A DNA stretch of 64,000 nt from Rhynchopus sp. YZ270_cl-10 (taxonomy: Eukaryota; Euglenozoa; Diplonemea; Diplonemida; Diplonemidae): assembly GCA_964035575.1 (NCBI GenBank), contig OZ037852.1:992001-1056000 (forward strand), in the 5' to 3' direction. Positions 23,741 through 33,541 of the stretch are shown one piece after another (the stretch's first letter is position 1; each line of letters begins with the position of its first letter). A program made the position numbers and the translations under genes. Under the pieces are notes generated by a model that had not been told where the DNA came from, ran no database searches, and saw nothing but the letters and a program-made list of their open reading frames with translations.

Positions 23741-24625
23741 GTGTCGGAGGTAGCGTTGTGTGGGTTGCAAAGGGTGTTGTAAGACTTTGGCTGGGGTATT
23801 TTCATTTGAAAAAAAGGCAAAAAAAAAAATCATAAAGACAAGGAAAAGAATATGCAAAGTAAAGTGTGGATGTCACAGTACGGTGATGTAATGGTCTGAT
23901 TTTTATTGTACGTGCCTGCATCCAAGAGGTGACGCACGTGGTCAGATTCACTTTTTTGTAGAAGGAAGGGTGCCCGCAACTCTATCATGAGGGACAGTAC
24001 GTGGACTTGTATTTGAATTGCAAGACGGGTACTTCAAGGAAAGACGGGAAAGCAATTTTTTTAAAAAAAAGTGTAGAAACGAACAGCACAGATGTGTTCA
24101 GTGCGGCTTATAGGGAGTGTTCCACTTCCCAGAGAACAAAGCGTCCTTTTTTTTTTTGACTTTGTTTAGGGGGGGGTTTTTTTTTTATTAAAAGTCATGT
24201 GCTGCTAAGCACAAAAATGCTTCCATAACTTTGTTCAGAAAATCTACTGTAGTGGACATGATTGCCAAAGGAGAGGGGGGAAGTATCCGATGCAAATAGT
24301 AGACCCGGGGGGCATCTTTTTCAACAAAACAAAATGGGGCAACAGTATCGAAGTGTACCATTGGTAAGCAAGGCTATTTTTAATGGCCACAGCGATGAGT
24401 GCCGACACCTCCCCCCTTTTTGCCAGTTGTGTGCACATTTAGGAAGGCAACTTCCTCTTTAACCCACCGACTCCATTTTCTTGGATCTTCCAGGACCGTG
24501 CATGCTCCGTTCCCTAAAAGGAATGATACCAAAATTTTCAAAAAAAAAAAAAAAAAAATGCCAAAGATAGTGGAGTTCATCCTCGGGTGTCTACACTAAT
24601 ACAACCAAGTTTTCAAAAAAAAATA

Positions 24626-24659
<34 letters not shown>

Positions 24660-24840
24660 AGCCTAAATAAATGCAGAGTTCTGCGGCGGACAATGAGCGC
24701 GTCGTGAAGAACTGTTTTCTTGCCCAACGAAATGTAAGATACACCGATTCAACAACAACAGGAACAACATTTTGTTTTTCATCTCTCAAATGGCGTGGCT
24801 GAGACAACCTTATTCAGTCGTGATTTCTCAAACCAATATC

Positions 24841-25010
24841 TCAAATGGTGTGATTCAGGGGGTACGGACAACCCACGGACAATCCACGGAAGAACCACGA
24901 GGGAACCACGGAGAACTGTTTCGGGCTATATTAAGATTTGCGGAGCACCTTCGGGAGAACCACGGGGGAACCACGGAGAATCCGTTTGGGTGATCACACC
25001 ATCAAATTTG
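24841..25010. mobile_element. Short inverted-repeat (MITE-like) element
   Basis: The ends AAATGGTGTGAT and ATCACACCATCAAATTT are imperfect inverted repeats about 170 bases apart. Inside, GAACCACGG-type short repeats recur several times. No coding capacity. A clear target duplication was not found. Confidence 0.4.
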
Positions 25011-25071
25011 TCTGATTTTTGAGTCTCAGTCATCAAAGTAATGAGCAGAGACAGCCCTCTTCTTTTGTCCT

Positions 25072-25110
25072 GCTGGCATCGTACGTGGGTCAGCGGGAGG
25101 TACCTGCATA
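25072..25110 (+). repeat. Interspersed GGCATC family, copy 1
   Basis: CTGGCATCGTACGTGGGTCA followed by a G-rich step and GGTACCTGCAT. Related copies are at 38556-38640, 45756-45830 and 55684-55736. In two copies GGCATC pairs with GGTGCC. Here that 3' arm is GGTACC. Confidence 0.75.
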
Positions 25111-25266
25111 AATAAATTCACTTTGTACTTTGTAGCATTGCTCTGTCCCGATATTCTCTCCTCGTACACAGCACGCGTTGCCCATCTCTTCTCTCTCCTC
25201 TTGTGTGTTTTATTACCTTAACAAAATTTCACATCCAGATTATACACAAAGGAAACCGAACACAGA

Positions 25267-26492
25267 ATGAAGACTGTCGCCAAGTACGCAAGCCAGGCAC
25301 GCAAGGCACAACTCCTTGCAACACAGCACGACCCGCTTGTTGTATGCACATATATTAACACATTGTCCCCACTTTCTTCCTCTTTCCATTTTTTTCTTGT
25401 CATATACAGAACCCGGTGCAGATTAGAGGGAGAAAGCATCTTCCCGACAGCCACAACGCGAGTCTGCCTGAATTTCTGCAGAACGCGAAGGATGATGGTT
25501 TCTTTGGAAGTTTCAAGGTTGCGCCTGAGGCGGGGGAGTCGAGTGATGTGCTTGACGCGAAGTGGGCGAAGGACGTGAGACGCGACGTGGAGTCGAAGCT
25601 GGGTGAGTACGGTGCGGTGCTGATGCGTGATACACCACTCAAGACTGGGGAGGACTTCTCGAAGTTCATTGCACTGTCGGGGTGGCAGACGAAGGGTGAC
25701 GATGAGTTCACCCGTGCAATGCAGAGCCGCTCCATGACCTCCACATGCATCAGCGAGTACGCACGCACAGCCTCCGACGACCACCACAACTACACCATCG
25801 AGCCGCACCACGAGTTCCACACCGTTGCCTTCCCCAACCTCATTCTGCTCTTCTGCGAAAAGTGCCCCGAGTCTGGCGGTGAATGGCCTGTCGGAAACGG
25901 CCGCCAAATCCTCCGTGACCTGCGCCCCGAGGTGGTCGAGAAGTTCGAGCGTCTCGGTGCACGCTACTCACTGTACTACCCCTCGAAGCACTCCCCCGAG
26001 GGTGCCATCTACAACAACTGGGAGACAAACCTGATGGCAACACGCGAGGAGACCGAGGCGTACCTGACGTCGCGTGGATACACCTTTGAGTGGGGCGAGG
26101 ACAACTCTCTGAGGTACTACCAGAACTTCCCCGCCGTGCGGACACACCCGACAACTGGAGAGCGTGTGTGGTTCAACCAGATCCATGCGCACCACAAGTC
26201 GTTCTATGAGTGCCACCCTGCGTTCGCTGCGGAGAGGGAGAGAGTTGGTGGTGAGGACAAGTGGCCTGTGGACTGCACATACGGCGACGGCTCCCCTATC
26301 GAGCAGGAGGTGCTGGACCACATCCGCCAGGTGGTCTGGGACAACTGCGTCGGGGTGACCCCACGCCAGGGGGACCTTCTCATCTGCGACAACTGGCTCT
26401 CCCTCCACGGACGCATCTCCTTCCCCACAGGGCAGCGCAACGTCTTCGCCGCTACCGTATTCTACGAGAACGACGACGAGGATGACGAATAG
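25267..26492 (+). CDS. TauD/TfdA-family Fe(II)/2-oxoglutarate dioxygenase
   Basis: Two exons: 25267-25341 and 25410-26492. The 68-base intron has GTATGC...ATACAG ends and phase 0, giving 385 residues. Without splicing, the first frame runs into an early stop. The jelly-roll motif is intact: EPHHEF supplies the H158-x-E160 iron ligands, LSLHGR supplies the distal His (about 358), and GQRNVFAAT supplies the Arg (about 368) expected to bind 2-oxoglutarate. The segment LILLFCEKCPESGGEWPVGN matches the GGETP region of the family, closest in pattern to the plant At3g21360-like (clavaminate-synthase-like) proteins, which use Glu rather than Asp in the triad. The substrate is unknown. The tail is acidic (ENDDEDDE). 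GC-rich third positions set it apart from the flanks. A pyrimidine tract with CCAG at about 25240 precedes the ATG. Confidence 0.85.
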
Positions 26493-26550
26493 ACCCATTT
26501 CCTCTAATCCGCGTCTCCAGAAGGAGGGACGACACTGTTTGTGTGGAATT

Positions 26551-26622
26551 GGGTAGGTAGGTAGGTAGGTAGGTAGGTAGGTGGAGGAGGAGGAGGAGGA
26601 GGAGGAGGTGGTGGCGGCGGCG
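26551..26622. repeat. Simple repeats GGTA then GGA/GGC
   Basis: About eight GGTA units followed by GGA and then GGT/GGC triplets, in the 3' flank of the dioxygenase gene. Confidence 0.95.
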
Positions 26623-26739
26623 GAAAATAGGAAGGGGTTAAATATCAACAAACAAAAATTAAATTAGCTGTTTTTTTTTTCGGGCTCAAAACATTGGAAA
26701 ACAAGAAATTTTTTAAAAAAAAATAAGAAAATTATTTTT

Positions 26740-26769
26740 AAGATGTGTCTGTGAGGTTTGTGCATCTTT
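26740..26769 (+). repeat. GNRA-type hairpin, copy 1
   Basis: AAGATG pairs perfectly with CATCTT, and the loop region contains GTGA (GNRA type) in CTGTGAGG. Located 250 bases after the dioxygenase stop codon. Confidence 0.5.
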
Positions 26770-27848
26770 CAAGTTTTTGTCTCTTTTTTTTTTTGAAAAA
26801 AAAAAACTAATAATAATGTCACGAACATGTATGGAGCAGAGTAAGAATAACAAAGCAAAAATACATCATAATACAAAACTATACAAAAAATGAATACTCT
26901 TGTTCCACAGCTTGCGCAGTGACACAATCACCTGTGGTCCACAGGCTTCGTGTATTTCTCTTTTTCCGTTCTCGTCAATTTTTTGCCCGCTGAATAAAGG
27001 CATCACCTGCTCCGGCAATGGCTGCTCTGAGTAGGACTGCTCCACCCCCCCCATTTTTTTTTTTTGTCCAAGAAGAAAAAAATATGAAACAACATAAAAT
27101 CATCAATGAAAACAACAACCTTCAAAAGACGAAAAAAATGGGTTCAGCTTTTTTTCTTTTCTTCCCCCTTCTCTCTTCTTCCCCCCCATTTTTTTATATA
27201 AAAAACTGTTTTAGATGTGTGGAGGCACATTTATCTTTGGCATTTAAAGGGTGCATTTGTCTCTCCCAAAAGATGGTATAAGCAGAACAAAATGAGAGAG
27301 ATTGTTCAAGCAGACAAAATTTTTGGTTTTCTGTCTTATTTCCTTCAGATCAACGTTTCAAGTACAAAAATGGCCTTTTTCGGCTAACAGAACCCATTTT
27401 CCACTTTATATTGGTTCTTAAACTTGGGTGATTTCGATACAACAACAAAAAGGTTTAAAGAAACTTGTTGGTAGAATTCCTGGCTTTGGTGGTTCCCTCC
27501 CGTCGTAAAATATACCAAAACAATAATATTCATAAAAAGCAAAAAAATACAGTTACGACGCGGTGCTCCTGAAGTGATACAACGTCTTTGAAGATATGCT
27601 TTCTTTGAAAGTGTACAAAACTTTTCTTTTTTTTTTTTTTACGTATTGTTTATCTGCGTGATAGACCCCGTTTACTTTTTTAAATGTTTTAACAAACCAA
27701 GCTTTGAAGGGTACCATTCTCCCTTTATCAAACCTTCAAAAATGGAACGAATCAGAATAATATTGTGCAAAAAAAAAAGCATAAAATATGTCCAACCTTT
27801 CAAAAAAGGTGGAGATAAACGCGTGGGGAGGGGAGGGTTTCCTTACTA

Positions 27849-27951
27849 CACGATGGTGAAGTAAATGACTTGACTTGTAGTTTTTCTTCTGGTTTCACCG
27901 TTGGCTTAGAACAGTAAAACCAGTAGTCAAGTTATTTACTTCACCGTCGTG
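27849..27951. mobile_element. Palindromic MITE with TA duplication
   Basis: A 103-base element flanked by TA. Its ends CACGATGGTGAAGTAAAT and the reverse complement CACGACGGTGAAGTAAAT match at 17 of 18 positions, continuing into (A/G)ACTTGACT. A decayed relative is at 30841-30945. Confidence 0.75.
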
Positions 27952-28479
27952 TATACCCCTCCCCGCTGGTTAGTAGATTCTGCTCTCCCTAAGAGTTGCT
28001 CAACCTACTTAGCTCCCAATTCATACCCTGAAGGCAATAACAACTATAGGGTACCAAGTCTTGCTTCAAAGACAAGAGGAAAAAAAAATCTAAAAAAAAA
28101 AAAAAAAAACGAACGATTCCAAACAATGGAAAATTATTTTTTGTGCACAGATTCAAACTTCTCATATGATTTTGTTTGGAGAGCTTTGTTAAATAGCTAT
28201 AGCTGTCACAAAAAAAACGGTTCGAGTTTCTTTGACATGGCCTTTTTTTTTTTTTTTTTGTGTCATTCCCTGAGGTAAAAAGTTATCAAAAAAGTAAAAA
28301 AAAACCCCAACTGGTGATCGAATGTACCGGTTTTTGTGTCAAAAATATTGTTTTTTTCTTCTTTTTTTTTGTTTTTGTTATCCACCTCACCACCTCACCA
28401 CCTCTACTTCTATCACCACCAAATCAAACACCACACAGGGTGCTGTCGGTCTTGTTGGTTTGTGTTGTGTTTACTAACT

Positions 28480-29913
28480 ATGAATCCAATACAGTCGACA
28501 CCGTTGCTGTTGTTGACTATGGTTGCGGTGGTGTCGAGCACGTCGATACGCGACAGTGCACTGCAATACCAGTTCCTGGCTTCGCTTGGTTGTGTCGAAC
28601 GTTCTTCGTCTCCGTCTTCAGCGTTTTTATCAATGCCGCATCTAGACTACCGTGTAAGCATGCTGGGGCTGACCCGTGTCGTGTGTGTCCTGGCACTGCC
28701 ACCGCGGCTCATCTCCCAGCTGACGGCAGTGGAGGTGAACCTGCTGCCAGATGCAACTGTCGCATTGCTCAGTGAGATGCAGCTGAGTGCGTTGAACGAC
28801 ACCTCGTGTGCAGGGGTGGATGTACGACTGACAGGCGCTGCCGGTGGGAAGTGCAGAGCGCTGACGGCTGCCTGCGTCGCAAACATCCCCCCTCCCGCAT
28901 TCAAGGGGATATCACCTGGCTGCCTGGGCAACCTCTCTGCCGAGGCGTTCCACAGCATGACAGAAAGCCAGTTGCGTGTGGTGCCCGATGTCGTGTTCGG
29001 TGCTATCACCTCTGTGCAGGTGCATGCCCTGACGCCTGCACAGTGCGCTGCCCTTTCGCAGGGGCAGATACAGAACCTCCTTGCACAGTGCAGCGCCATC
29101 ACAAGGCCGTGTTTCTGGGCATGGTCGGCTCTGCAGCTGTCTGCGGTGGGCTCAGTGTGCTGGGCAGCGCTGCCACCTGACGTTATCGCAGGTATGGGTG
29201 CTGCGCGTGTGAGGGCCATCAGCGATGAGTGCATCCCCGGGGCCACAACACCGCTGCAGATGGCTGCACTGCAAGACGAGTGTTCCGCCTTTACAGGCGA
29301 GCAAGGCGAGTCTTTCAGTCCAGCACTCTGCACGGTAATAACGCAAGCCTGCGGCGCTGCCTTCAGCCTCCCTGCAGCAATGAACCTCAACCCGGAATGC
29401 GTTCTTGCGCTCCACCCCGCGACCTTTGGCAGCTTTGCCCCAGATGCACTGGCGTTGCTTCCTGCTGATGCCTTCTGCAGAGTCAACGGAAAGCAGTTGG
29501 CGGCCCTTCCTCCCAAGGCGTGCACAGCACTGAGCAAGAACCAGGTGATGAAGATCACACGCCCATACTGCGAGTCCTTCACTGCCGCATGCGTGGATGC
29601 GATGCTTCCTGAGCGGAGGAGTCTGCTCATGAAGGGGTGTGACTACATCGATGCTACAACAAACAGAACCGGTGCACCCCTTGTTTCTGCCATGTGTGAT
29701 CACCAGAACTGGGACCAGATTCGCAAACGCAACATTGCCGCTGCTGACAAAGGAACTGAATACAGCAAAAAGCGGACCGGGCAGACGCCACACCTCCTAG
29801 CAACACGCGAAGGCACGCACTCCCACCTGCTCTTGGGCCTCCCCGTGGTGGCCATGGTAACAGCCATTGCAATGGTGGCCACCGTGCGATCTCGTACCTA
29901 CACCCAAATTTGA
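28480..29913 (+). CDS. Secreted/type I membrane protein with Cys-containing Leu/Ala repeats
   Basis: 477 residues from the ATG at 28480. An in-frame extension upstream has no ATG and is low complexity. The N-terminus MNPIQSTPLLLLTMVAVVSS is a signal peptide. The body (about residues 50-400) is built of ~20-25-residue repeats of the form L-x-x-LPPxxFxxI-x-x-x-Q-L-x-x-L-x-P-x-x-C-x-A-L, with a cysteine recurring at the end of many repeats, e.g. LPPKACTALSKNQV. A C-terminal hydrophobic helix (LLLGLPVVAMVTAIAMVATV) with a short RSRTYTQI tail gives a type I orientation. Similar Leu/Ala repeat ectodomains occur in several protists, function unknown. No enzyme motif is seen. It is followed after only 163 bases by the small gene at 30077. 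Confidence 0.75.
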   Translation: MNPIQSTPLLLLTMVAVVSSTSIRDSALQYQFLASLGCVERSSSPSSAFLSMPHLDYRVSMLGLTRVVCVLALPPRLISQLTAVEVNLLPDATVALLSEMQLSALNDTSCAGVDVRLTGAAGGKCRALTAACVANIPPPAFKGISPGCLGNLSAEAFHSMTESQLRVVPDVVFGAITSVQVHALTPAQCAALSQGQIQNLLAQCSAITRPCFWAWSALQLSAVGSVCWAALPPDVIAGMGAARVRAISDECIPGATTPLQMAALQDECSAFTGEQGESFSPALCTVITQACGAAFSLPAAMNLNPECVLALHPATFGSFAPDALALLPADAFCRVNGKQLAALPPKACTALSKNQVMKITRPYCESFTAACVDAMLPERRSLLMKGCDYIDATTNRTGAPLVSAMCDHQNWDQIRKRNIAAADKGTEYSKKRTGQTPHLLATREGTHSHLLLGLPVVAMVTAIAMVATVRSRTYTQI

Positions 29914-30076
29914 ACTCTCTCCCCACCCCCCTAAGTAACACCTCTATAAAAAGACGTCCCACCTATTTGCTTAATGTGATAAATAGCACCCCATTCCTCA
30001 CCACACCCCAACAGATCCTTTTACATTCTTTTGGTTTATCATTTTGTATTTTTTAACTTCTCTTTTTAGTTTCGCA

Positions 30077-30286
30077 ATGCAGAGAGAACAGCCGCATGAC
30101 CTTTACATCAAGAACACTCTGCGGACGTGTGCGTTCCAGCTGCGGAATAGATGTGGAGCAGAGGAGGGAATGTCCGAAGAGCACAAGGTGACTGGCGTAA
30201 CAAGACTGCAGCGTTTCTTTGACAGATCGTGCGGGCACAATGAGTCGCATGGAGCCAGTGAATGGCAGCGCCAACATGGTATCTGA
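30077..30286 (+). CDS. Small hypothetical protein
   Basis: 69 codons, MQREQPHDLYIKNTLRTCAF and onward, charged and Cys-containing, with no recognised domain. Support is contextual: it is an island of higher GC in AT-rich DNA, and a pyrimidine tract ending TTTTTAG lies 8 bases before the ATG, as at other genes here. The opposite strand is also open over much of it, so strand is inferred from the acceptor. It could instead be a terminal exon of a longer transcript. Confidence 0.4.
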   Translation: MQREQPHDLYIKNTLRTCAFQLRNRCGAEEGMSEEHKVTGVTRLQRFFDRSCGHNESHGASEWQRQHGI

Positions 30287-30560
30287 CCGGGTGTTAATAC
30301 AGGCTCGCACGACGGCCCCCCTTTCCCCCCAAAAAAAAAAAAAAACATTTTGCAGATTGCTCTTCCAGCAGTTCAAAAAAAAAAGTTATTTTTGTAATCT
30401 CTAACCCGTCTCAAAGTATGCACTGTTCAGAGGGACACCTCACTGAACAAGAGTACTTGTCATTATTATGGTTTTGTTCGTTCTATTCCTACCCCCATTC
30501 GTTCCCCCTTTTGCAACAAGTTTCTGCTGGTTGCGGAGTGATGTGTACGCACGCTTTGAT

Positions 30561-30615
30561 GTTAGTACGGGCAACTCCTGTGCGGAAGATTGCCTAATGT
30601 GTGCGTATATGTGTG
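30561..30615 (+). repeat. Interspersed GGGTAATTCTTG family, copy 1 (diverged)
   Basis: GGGCAACTCCTGTGCGGAAG then ATTGCC and a GTGTGCGTATATG tail. It aligns with the two closer copies at 32231 and 55820. Confidence 0.5.
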
Positions 30616-30840
30616 TGTGGCTCTACTGAATCTATCCAAAGTTCACACACACCCCCCCCCCCTTTTTTTTTGTTCCAGTGTCCTGCGTCCGCCGGTGTCC
30701 GGTGAGACGCGGCATTTTTTAGTTTTTTTCTTTGTTTTTTTTTTCCTGTTTACATCACAAACGGAGGGGCGGACTGTTTCATCTAAATTTTAAATGTGTT
30801 TTTATTCTTTTTTATTATTTTTTTTTGTCAACACATTGTA

Positions 30841-30945
30841 GGTCCCGGCGAGTAAATAACTTGACTTGTGGTTTTGCTTGTGCTTTTCTACCATTGTCAG
30901 CCACAAATAAAACCACAAATCAAGTCATTTCCTTCACCGCTGTGT
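30841..30945. mobile_element. Decayed relative of the 27849 MITE
   Basis: AGTAAATAACTTGACTTGTGG on the left (split as AGTAAATAACTTGACT plus TGTGG) is inverted on the right as CCACAAATCAAGTCATTT followed by CCTTCACCGCTGTG. Same termini as the element at 27849-27951 with more changes. Confidence 0.65.
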
Positions 30946-31356
30946 TTTTTTTTTTCCAGACTTCAGTCCCCTCCACACCCTCTTTATGTGTTCTGCCTTA
31001 CCCTGCAGAACTTTCCCCCTCTTTTTTTCTCTCTCGATATTTTAATCACCAATCTTTCCTACTCAAAAGGGGTGGGTCGGGGGAGGTGGAAAAGGGCCGT
31101 GTCCCCTTTTCTTTTACTTCCCTCCCCTCTTCCCCCGCCCTTTCCCCCCCCTCTTTTTTTGGCCCCTGGTTGCGACTGTCTTATTTCGCAAAGAGATAAA
31201 CGGTCTCTCTAACTGGGATGACAGGCAAAAAATAGGTAAAGGTGGAGGAAGGGGGGGGGGGGGATCAGGTCGAGGTAGTCGCTGACACCTTCCCACCCCC
31301 CTTTTAAAAAGGTGACTAAAGGGGAGGGGTTTGGTGTATTATGGAGGTGGTGTTAT

Positions 31357-31388
31357 CTTTAAGTATGAGAGGCTTAGATTCATCTTAT
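31357..31388 (+). repeat. GNRA-type hairpin, copy 2
   Basis: TTTAAG-TATGAGAGG-CTTAGA: six pairs (one T-G) around the loop, followed by TTCATCTTAT. Confidence 0.7.
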
Positions 31389-31395
31389 CATTTTT

Positions 31396-31429
<34 letters not shown>

Positions 31430-31879
31430 CCCCATTTTTTTTTCTTCTTCTCCCACTGTCCCAACTGTCGACAAACACCGCAATAGCAACGGAGCAGTTT
31501 AAGGGACGATTTGTGCTCTTATAGTGCACAAAAATGACCCCAGATTCCGAGACAAAGTAAAATAGGCAAAAGACAAAAATATGCCCCTTTTTTTTTTGCC
31601 TTGGATAAGGGGGCTGTCACCGTTCGCTGTCAGCATGTTTGGAGAATGCAGATTTTTTTTTGGGGCCGAAAGCAAGAGAACAACCATAGACTATTTTTGA
31701 AAGTGGTTGTGTTTCGGGCTCGTTCGTTTTACTTCTTGCCGTATCAAAAAAAAGAAAAAGAAAAGAAAAAGTAAAAATTATCATGTGACCCGTAAAGGGG
31801 GGTGGACCTATTGTACCGCCTTAAATTTAGGATTTTTCGGATTTATTTTTAACTTTTTAAGTGCACTGTTTCTTCGAGC

Positions 31880-32058
31880 AGATCAACGTCAAGGACATCA
31901 AAAGTCGTGGAGGAAGAAGAAAACGGGGTGGCACACCCCCACTCAAGGTCCCAACAATCGACGAGTGGTGCACCGGATTGTGGATGCCCGCAAACATGGC
32001 AGCAAATACAAGCCAGTTTGGGACCGATACACGCATGGGTCAAGAAGCAGGTGGATAA
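31880..32058 (+). pseudogene. Exon-like fragment inside element B
   Basis: After CTGTTTCTTCGAGCAG (a good acceptor) an open frame of 59 codons begins INVKDIKSRGGRRKRGGTPP and ends with TAA. Its base composition and codon use look coding, unlike the flanks, and it has no start codon. It may be a captured 3' exon. No family recognised, and another frame on the same strand and one on the opposite strand are also open, so the call is tentative. Confidence 0.25.
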
Positions 32059-32114
32059 CTCCCATTTTTTAAATTTCCCCCCTCAAATTTAGCTCCAAAA
32101 AACGTGGATCTATT

Positions 32115-32187
32115 ATTGGTGCTCCTGAAATAAAAAATACCAAGTACGCAACAAGTACGCAAAATGGGGTTTTCAGGAGCACCAATT
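32115..32187. repeat. Perfect hairpin within element B
   Basis: ATTGGTGCTCCTGAAA and TTTCAGGAGCACCAAT are exact inverted repeats with a ~40-base loop containing CAAGTACGCAA twice. Possibly a nested insertion. Confidence 0.7.
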
Positions 32188-32230
32188 ATACCGGAAAAAT
32201 AGGTCCACCCCCTTTTACATGTGTATGTGT

Positions 32231-32285
32231 CGGATAACTAATAGGGGTAATTCTTGTGCAGAATATGGCCCCAGAATACTGTGTG
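32231..32285 (+). repeat. Interspersed GGGTAATTCTTG family, copy 2
   Basis: GATAACTAATAGGGGTAATT then CTTGTGCAGAATATGGCCCC and a GTGTGTG tail. Nearly identical to the copy at 55820-55875. Confidence 0.85.
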
Positions 32286-32550
32286 TGCGTGGTATTTTCT
32301 GTGTTTTTTTTTTTAAATATATTATATAAATAGTGACTAGGCACCGAGAGCTAGATCACCCTGACAACTTCCCCCTTTCGAGGGAAATAATCGCTGCTGC
32401 CTGTATGGTGGTTGCCTAAAAAATCAAATTTATTTTTTCAGAGCCAACCTGGGTTTCCTGCCATTTAGACACCCACCCAAGAGATAGTTCTGTAGGTCCT
32501 TCTCCTTAGGGAAAGGGTCGATTGGAAGTGTCAGGAGAAGGCCATTTTTT

Positions 32551-32585
32551 AGTGTCTAAGTACGTGAAGCTTAGGCTTCTTTATC
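32551..32585 (+). repeat. GNRA-type hairpin, copy 3
   Basis: CTAAG-TACGTGAAG-CTTAG: perfect five-pair stem, GTGA tetraloop, followed by a pyrimidine tract. Confidence 0.65.
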
Positions 32586-32827
32586 AACTCTTCCCCCCCT
32601 TCAGTGCCTGCGGTCCCGCATGGTATCAGGTGAGGTGTTTTTGCACTTTCATCTTTTTATGTGTTACGATGTCTCATCCTCTGTTGATTGGTGTTGTGTT
32701 TCGAGCACAGAGTGCTACCCCTAATTGCTTTGTGGGAGCGGCAGTGCCAACTGGGGGTCCTTGTTTTTCAAACAACAACACCACCGTGAATACCGTCATT
32801 CTAGAATTTTTGTTTTTTTTTTATATA

Positions 32828-33541
32828 TTGGTGTGGCCCGATTTCTGGTTTTGCGTGTCTCAAGAATGGCCCAAGAATGGCCCAAAAGTGGGTTAAATCG
32901 AGGGGGGGTCCCTTTTTTAATTTGTTACCCGGTGTTTTTTTTGGGGTGGTTTTCACGCTAGGTCTGACCCGGAGGCACCTCTGCATAGTGACTGGAGGGG
33001 AAATTTGGGGTGGTCCGAACCTTTCGGTTAGGAATAATTCACAACACGGTGGCTAAAATCGGGGTTTTCTGGGAAGGGATACCCTAAGGGGGAAACCGAT
33101 TGACCTTGAGTCCTCCTTGGCTTCAAGGATCCAGACAGTTCACCTCGGGGGGGCACATGGCGTGCCCTGGCAGAATAATCGGGTTGAGCCCGTTAACTGC
33201 TGTGCCACAGTTGGTCCAGCTGGTCACTTTATTCCCGATATTCGGGAAGCCAAAAACCCTGTACTGTGTATACTGTGTATACTGTGTATACTGTGTATAC
33301 TGTGTATACTGTGTATACTGTGTATACTGTGTATACTGTGTATACTGTGTATACTGTGTATACTGTGTATACTGTGTATACTGTGTATACTGTGTATACT
33401 GTGTATACTGTGTATACTGTGTATACTGTGTATACTGTGTAAAGGGCAAAAAAATTAAAAAATACACCTAAAAAAACACGGCTCAAGAATGGCCCAAGAA
33501 TGGCCCAAAAGTGGGTTAAATCGAGGGGCGGGCCACACCAT
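32828..33541. mobile_element. TIR element with 9-bp minisatellite (element C)
   Basis: 714 bases flanked by TA. Short ends: TTGGTGTGGCCCG and, inverted, ATGGTGTGGCCCG. Just inside each end lies a direct (not inverted) copy of a ~45-base block containing GAATGGCCCAAGAATGGCCC (about 32868 and 33488). The centre holds the 9-bp array at 33260-33440. No transposase gene. Confidence 0.6.
33260..33440. repeat. 9-bp minisatellite (TGTATACTG), ~20 copies
   Basis: Reverse complement of the CAGTATACA array of element A. All frames open, none coding. Confidence 0.97.

Larger units (their letters stand above)
23741..25266. other. Intergenic region, H4 to dioxygenase
   Basis: Holds the H4 3' flank, long A runs (24541-24558, 24625-24658), a short inverted-repeat element (24841-25010) and one copy of the GGCATC/GGTGCC repeat family (25072-25110). 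An exon-like stretch at 24672-24737 ends at GTAAGA but no partner exon was found. Confidence 0.5.
26493..28479. other. Intergenic region, dioxygenase to repeat protein
   Basis: Holds a simple repeat (26551-26622), GNRA-type hairpins (26740-26769 and a weak one near 27207), long T and A runs, and a palindromic MITE (27849-27951). A GGTGCTCCTGAA motif near 27563 resembles the hairpin at 32115. No supported gene. C-rich sequence ending CACACAG at 28438 is the likely acceptor for the next gene. Confidence 0.5.
30287..31794. other. Repeat-rich intergenic region
   Basis: Holds a copy of the GGGTAATTCTTG family (30561-30615), a decayed MITE (30841-30945), a GNRA hairpin (31357-31388) and long T runs (31398-31430). 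No supported gene. Confidence 0.5.
31795..32215. mobile_element. TIR element with TA duplication carrying exon-like sequence (element B)
   Basis: 421 bases flanked by TA (31793-31794 and 32216-32217). The ends AAGGGGGGTGGACCTATT and, inverted, AAAGGGGGTGGACCTATT are nearly identical. The interior has an exon-like block (31880-32058) and a perfect hairpin (32115-32187). No transposase. Confidence 0.65.
32216..32827. other. Intergenic region between TIR elements
   Basis: Contains one GGGTAATTCTTG family copy (32231-32285), a GNRA hairpin (32551-32585) and unique AT-rich DNA. No supported gene. Confidence 0.45.

Noticed and set aside
24672-24737. Exon-like MQSSAADNERVVKNCF followed by GTAAGA
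   Set aside because: No pyrimidine tract upstream, no matching second exon and no recognised family. Kept only as a remark.
28336-28479. Upstream extension of the secreted repeat protein
   Set aside because: No ATG, Phe/His low complexity, and it spans the presumed leader acceptor. The signal peptide starts at 28480.
28647-29630. Long antisense open frame over the secreted repeat protein
   Set aside because: Shadow of a GC-rich gene. The plus frame has a signal peptide, repeats and a membrane anchor.
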